Source: Mesorhizobium kowhaii
GTDB taxonomy: Bacteria; Pseudomonadota; Alphaproteobacteria; Rhizobiales; Rhizobiaceae
Assembly: GCF_003253745.1 (NCBI RefSeq)
Contig: NZ_MZXV01000062.1
Span: 248,001 to 312,000, forward strand
Reading direction: 5' to 3'
Length of the DNA stretch: 64,000 nucleotides
Positions 60,748 through 64,000 of the stretch are shown in pieces. Position 1 is the stretch's first letter. Every line of letters begins with the position of its first letter. The notes beneath the pieces were generated by a model. That model saw only the letters and a program-made list of their open reading frames with translations, did not search any database and was not told where the DNA came from. A program made the position numbers and the translations under genes.

Positions 60748-60922
60748 GCGGCGCGGTCGGATGGCCGCATCGCCTCTGCTTCTGGCATCAAGGCCAGCCG
60801 GTTCTGCCGCTAGAGAATCGCGCCGCAGGCGGCCATGATGGGAAACGTGGCCGCCAGACCGGCCCAAGGGGTATGAAAATCCCGTCTCAGGCTCGGCACA
60901 TTCGTTTGGTTCGAACATCCCT

Positions 60923-62365
60923 ATGACCGCAGAAATATCCGCCGGCGCCACCGATCGCGCCGATGTGTCGGCCAGAGCCATGCTCCTGCTGCCGCTGACG
61001 GTCGCCTGCGGCGTCTTCATGACCAGTCTCGACCAGAATGTCGTGGTGACGGCGCTGCCCGGTATCGGCGAAAGCCTCGGCCGCCCACCCAGCCAGCTCG
61101 GCCTCTTGATCACCGTCTATGTCGCCAGCCTGATCATCTCGATGCCGCTTGGCGGCTGGGCCGCCGACCGCTTCGGTCTGCGCAATGTCTATTGCTTTGC
61201 CTTGCTGGTGTTCGCCACCGCATCGGCCCTGTGCGGTCTGTCTGATAGCATCTGGATGCTGGTCGGCGCCCGCGCGCTGCAAGGGTTCGGCGGCGCGCTG
61301 ATGGGCACGCTCGGCCAGGTCGTCATCCTGCAGACCTTTCCGCGCAGCCGCACGCTGAAGATCAACATGTACATCTCGCTGGCCGGCCAGTCCGGGCCGC
61401 TGGTCGGCCCGCTCGTCGGCGGCGCGCTGACCACCTACATTTCCTGGCGCTGGATCTTCTTCATCAACGTGCCGTTCGCACTGGCGGCGGCTTTCCTTGC
61501 CACCTCGCTGTTTCCGACAGTGACCAAGCCGGTGCGCACGCCGTTCGACTTTCCGGGCTTTCTGCTGGTTGGCAGCGGCATGGTGCTTCTGGTCTTCGGC
61601 ATGGATTCGCTTGCCGCCAAGGACGCTGCCGGCGGCGTCATCGCCGGTGAACTGGTGCTGGCGCTGGTCATCCTGACCGTCGCCTCTTTTTACTGTCTGC
61701 GCGTGCGCAATCCGCTGCTCGACCTCAAGCTCTTGCGCATCCGCACCTTCCGCATCTCTTTCCTGACTGGCGGCGGGCTCGACACGATCGGCCTCAGCTC
61801 GGTCGTCTTCCTGCTGCCTCTGATGTTCCAGCTTGGCTTCGGCATGAGCGCGGTGCAGGCGGGATCGCTGACCTTCGTCGCCGCGGTCGGCTCGGTGGCG
61901 ATGCGGTTCCTCATGCCGCGCGTTCTCAACCGTTTCGGCTTCCGCCGCGTGCTGGTCTACAACACACCGATCGTCGCCGCCATGGTCGCCGGCTTTGCCT
62001 TGATGCAGGCAACCACGCCGGTCTGGATCGTACTTGCCTACATCTTCATCTTCGGCGTCTTCCGCTCCGCGCAATGGGCCTCGACCGGCAATCTCGCCTA
62101 TTCCGACATCGCGCCCGAACAGCTCGCCCGCTTCAGCGCGCTCTATTACATCCTGTGGCAGCTGGCAGTGGCGATCAGCGTCGGCCTGGCCGCCGCGGCA
62201 CTGTCGTTTCTGGCCGGCGGCGGCCCGGCCGTGACCAACGATTTCCGGATCCTGTTCGTGATCGAGGGCGTCATCACGCTGTGCGCGCTGCTCGCCTATC
62301 TCAAGCTGACGCCGCAGGACGGCGCCCATGTCAGCGGCCACGGCGCACAGATGAACACCGAATAG
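60923..62365 (+). CDS. DHA2-type MFS efflux transporter
   Basis: A 480-residue transporter with 14 helices. The motif A loop GGWAADRFGLRNVY after helix 2 and GQSGPLVGPLVGGALTTYISWRWIFFINVP (motif C) are typical of the EmrB/QacA drug-proton antiporters. The substrate is unknown. It may not belong to the sox operon, because 175 bp separates them. Confidence 0.9.
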   Translation: MTAEISAGATDRADVSARAMLLLPLTVACGVFMTSLDQNVVVTALPGIGESLGRPPSQLGLLITVYVASLIISMPLGGWAADRFGLRNVYCFALLVFATASALCGLSDSIWMLVGARALQGFGGALMGTLGQVVILQTFPRSRTLKINMYISLAGQSGPLVGPLVGGALTTYISWRWIFFINVPFALAAAFLATSLFPTVTKPVRTPFDFPGFLLVGSGMVLLVFGMDSLAAKDAAGGVIAGELVLALVILTVASFYCLRVRNPLLDLKLLRIRTFRISFLTGGGLDTIGLSSVVFLLPLMFQLGFGMSAVQAGSLTFVAAVGSVAMRFLMPRVLNRFGFRRVLVYNTPIVAAMVAGFALMQATTPVWIVLAYIFIFGVFRSAQWASTGNLAYSDIAPEQLARFSALYYILWQLAVAISVGLAAAALSFLAGGGPAVTNDFRILFVIEGVITLCALLAYLKLTPQDGAHVSGHGAQMNTE

Positions 62366-62408
62366 CAAGGCCAGACTTGGGCCACCACGCCGGCCCTACT
62401 CAAGGTGG

Positions 62409-63113
62409 CTATTCGCTGAACGTCACCCACTCTTCCAGCGGCACGCGGTCGGTGCGGAAGGCGTTTTCGGGTTTGGACGTGTCCTCATGGCCAAGCGCCA
62501 TGCCGCAGACGACAATCTCCTCGTCGGGGATGTTGAGCACCGGCCGGATCTGCCGGTGATAGGGGGCGAACGCTGCTTGTGGGCAGGTGTGCAAACCCCT
62601 GCCCCGCGCCGCGACCATGATGTTCTGCAGGAACATGCCATAGTCGATCCAAGAGCCCTGATTGAGCCGGCGGTCGATGGTGAAGATCATGCCGACCGGC
62701 GCGTCGAAGAAGACGAAGTTGCGGTCGTGCTGGGCACGCATCTTGTCGACCTCGCGGCGGCCGATACCGAGCGCGCCATAGAGCCCGAAACCGTTGGCGC
62801 GGCGGCGGGTCAGATACGGCTCGAAGAACTGGGTCGGATAGTAGCGGTATTCGTCCCAATCGGCCTTTTCGGCGCGGATGCCCGAGTTGAGAATGGCGTC
62901 GGTGATCTGCTGTTTGATCTCGCCCTTGGTGACGTAGACCTTCCATGGCTGCATATTGGTGCCCGATGGAGCGCGCGCCGCAACCGCCAGAATGGCGCGG
63001 ATGGTGTCGTCGTCGACCATGTCGGGCAGAAATGCACGCACCGAGCGGCGCGACAGGATCGCCTCGTCGACAATCTCGGCTTCGTCCGCAATTAGGGTGT
63101 TGTTTTCCAGCAT
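62409..63113 (-). CDS. Nitroreductase family protein
   Basis: A 234-residue flavoprotein. SRRSVRAFLPDMVDDDTI with the FMN Arg/Ser contacts, AARAPSGTNMQPWKVYVT and the C-terminal VVCGMALGHED are typical. BluB, a related cobalamin-biosynthesis enzyme, also has this fold, but the sequence reads as a general nitroreductase. The physiological substrate is unknown. The start at ATG 63113 is divergent from the XRE-cupin gene. Confidence 0.87.
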   Translation of the reverse strand: MLENNTLIADEAEIVDEAILSRRSVRAFLPDMVDDDTIRAILAVAARAPSGTNMQPWKVYVTKGEIKQQITDAILNSGIRAEKADWDEYRYYPTQFFEPYLTRRRANGFGLYGALGIGRREVDKMRAQHDRNFVFFDAPVGMIFTIDRRLNQGSWIDYGMFLQNIMVAARGRGLHTCPQAAFAPYHRQIRPVLNIPDEEIVVCGMALGHEDTSKPENAFRTDRVPLEEWVTFSE

Positions 63114-63235
63114 GGGCCGTCCTTACCCTTTGTCTCGATCGGACATCCCCACTCGCCGCTCGTGGCCGAGCCTTTGCATGAACCGCCAAAATCCTGCAAG
63201 CAAATCTTGAGCATTGGTGAAAATCCACTTGATTT

Positions 63236-63283
63236 TTTCATGAGCTTGTTTTCTCATGAAATTTGACTGGAACTTTTCATGAA
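63236..63283 (+). promoter_or_regulatory. Triple TTTCATGA-like operator before XRE-cupin gene
   Basis: TTTCATGA at 63236, TCTCATGAAAT at 63252 and TTTTCATGAA at 63274 lie just before the coding start. This spacing and location fit autorepression by the encoded XRE protein. Confidence 0.6.
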
Positions 63284-63880
63284 GTGAGCGTTTTGCCTTC
63301 ACCTATCCCAAGAACATTGCAGGGACCTGACGAACGCGTGCTGGCCAGCGATATCAGGGCGCTGCGCAAGGCGCGCGGGCTGACGCTTGCCGAGATCGCC
63401 CTGAAACTTGGCCGTTCGGTCGGCTGGGTCAGCCAGGTCGAACGTGGCCTCTCGACGCCCTCGCTCAGCGATCTCAGAGCCTTCGCCGAACTGTTCGGCG
63501 TGCCGATCAGTCTGTTCTTCAGCCATGACGTGCCGGTCGAAAGCGAGCGTGGCGTGGTTGTGCGCGCCGGCAGGCGCCGCACGCTTGGCACAAGCGAATC
63601 CGGCCTGGTGGAGGAGCTTCTGTCGCCCGATCTCGGCGGTAGCTTCGAGATGGTGCGTTCGGTCTTCGCGCCGGGCGCGGAGCTGAAGGCCGAGGCGCGT
63701 AGGCCGACCGAGGAGGCCGGATACGTCGCGTCCGGACTGTTCGACATCGAGATATCAGGCGTCTGGCATCGGCTTGGCGAAGGCGACTCCTTTCGCTTCG
63801 AAGGCAAGCCCTACCGCTGGCGCAATCCGGGTACCGAGCCGGCGGTTGTCATCTGGGTGGTTTCGCCGCCAGTCTATTGA
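63284..63880 (+). CDS. XRE-family regulator with C-terminal cupin
   Basis: A 198-residue regulator (counted from GTG 63284). The HTH is at residues 20-75 (LASDIRALRKARGLTLAEIALKLGRSVGWVSQVERG), and a cupin ligand-binding domain follows (EEAGYVASGLFDIEISG, LGEGDSFRFEGKPYRWRNPG). Such regulators (PuuR/SutR-like) often control polyamine, sulfur or amino acid catabolic genes. Starts at TTG 63263, GTG 63284 and TTG 63293 are all possible. The target may be the truncated gene at 63986. Confidence 0.85.
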   Translation: MSVLPSPIPRTLQGPDERVLASDIRALRKARGLTLAEIALKLGRSVGWVSQVERGLSTPSLSDLRAFAELFGVPISLFFSHDVPVESERGVVVRAGRRRTLGTSESGLVEELLSPDLGGSFEMVRSVFAPGAELKAEARRPTEEAGYVASGLFDIEISGVWHRLGEGDSFRFEGKPYRWRNPGTEPAVVIWVVSPPVY

Positions 63881-63890
63881 ATGCAGGTCG

Positions 63891-63915
63891 CCCAAAAGTG
63901 TGCAGCGCTTTTGGG
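63891..63915. repeat. Short palindromic intergenic element
   Basis: CCCAAAAG (63891-63898) pairs with CTTTTGGG (63908-63915) around a short loop. From memory, elements of this type are frequent between genes in Mesorhizobium and relatives. It also resembles a terminator for the XRE-cupin gene, but the downstream T-run is absent. Confidence 0.65.
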
Positions 63916-63985
63916 ATAACGACACGCATCAAAAACAAAAAATAGAAAGCGCAACGCGCTTTGGGTTTTGTCAGGGAGAAGAACA

Positions 63986-64000
63986 TGGCGGGTTTGCCGA
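63986..64000 (+). CDS. Start of a gene cut by the window edge
   Basis: ATG 63986 follows GGGAGA at 63975 and begins MAGLP before the window ends. Nothing about its family can be said from five residues. It may be controlled by the preceding XRE-cupin regulator. Confidence 0.5.

Noticed and set aside
1..64000. Transposons, CRISPR arrays, tRNA or rRNA genes
   Set aside because: No repeats, anticodon-stem structures or transposase motifs were recognised. The palindromes near 17.84, 56.78 and 63.89 kb are short intergenic elements.

Overview
The window looks like chromosomal DNA of a high-GC alphaproteobacterium of the order Hyphomicrobiales (Rhizobiales). A Mesorhizobium-like organism is the best guess, from codon bias, the style of the gene families, small DUF1127-like proteins and the rhizobial intergenic palindromes near 17.84, 56.78 and 63.89 kb. 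This is inference; no rRNA or other taxonomic marker is present. I saw no tRNA, rRNA, CRISPR array, transposase or phage gene.

The main theme is catabolism of methylated amines and related onium compounds, with the methyl groups passed to tetrahydrofolate. The parts are scattered over 60 kb: two non-pyrrolysine MttB-family methyltransferases (1069-2646 and 19555-21129), a corrinoid protein (21405-22103), a DUF1638 protein (22386-23018), an operon of a small Virulence_fact-family protein, a MetV-like Fe-S/zinc protein and MetF (25714-27708), an MtrH-like methyl-corrinoid:THF methyltransferase (27790-28764), a RamA-like ferredoxin/ASKHA activator (29176-31245) and a betaine-homocysteine-methyltransferase-like enzyme (9764-10801). 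Oxidative demethylation is covered by two FAD/GcvT dehydrogenases (2745-5315 and 41536-44097) and a complete sarcosine oxidase operon soxBDAG (55518-60747). A GlxA/GbdR-type AraC regulator (36374-37375) is the best candidate controller. The model is: methyl donor -> MttB -> corrinoid protein -> MtrH-like -> methyl-THF -> MetVF -> methylene-THF, with the RamA-like protein repairing oxidised cobalamin, and dimethylglycine/sarcosine handled by the flavoproteins.

Two regulatory signals link these genes. GTCGC half-sites repeated at exactly 21 bp lie upstream of four corrinoid or C1 transcription units (974, 21281, 25626 and, on the minus strand, 44193), and related palindromes precede the GlxA-type regulator. 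A second, unrelated 22-bp palindrome (ATAAAGA-N2-TCTTTAT core) precedes both the Bmt-like gene and the MtrH-like gene.

The gene 5320-6675, tightly coupled to the first FAD/GcvT enzyme, is an M24-fold protein that appears to keep all metal and catalytic residues I recall for the DMSP lyase DddP.

Other regions: 6.6-9.6 kb PhnD-like protein, fatty acid desaturase and XRE regulator; 10.8-14.0 kb ECF sigma factor with a von Willebrand A protein; 14.1-16.5 kb ArsR/SRPBCC/VOC/DUF1801 operon; 16.5-19.5 kb flavoprotein, dienelactone hydrolase and ferredoxin-like protein; 31.3-36.1 kb acyltransferase, hydrolase, LysR regulator and small proteins; 37.4-40.0 kb NitT/TauT-type ABC transporter; 44.3-52.2 kb envelope-glycan-type cluster (FkbM methyltransferase, membrane protein, class III aminotransferase, epimerase, SMR-like carrier, DprE1-like oxidoreductase and HAD-UbiA prenyltransferase); 52.4-55.3 kb small secreted protein and MscS channel; 60.9-64.0 kb MFS exporter, nitroreductase and XRE-cupin regulator. 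Both window ends cut through genes.
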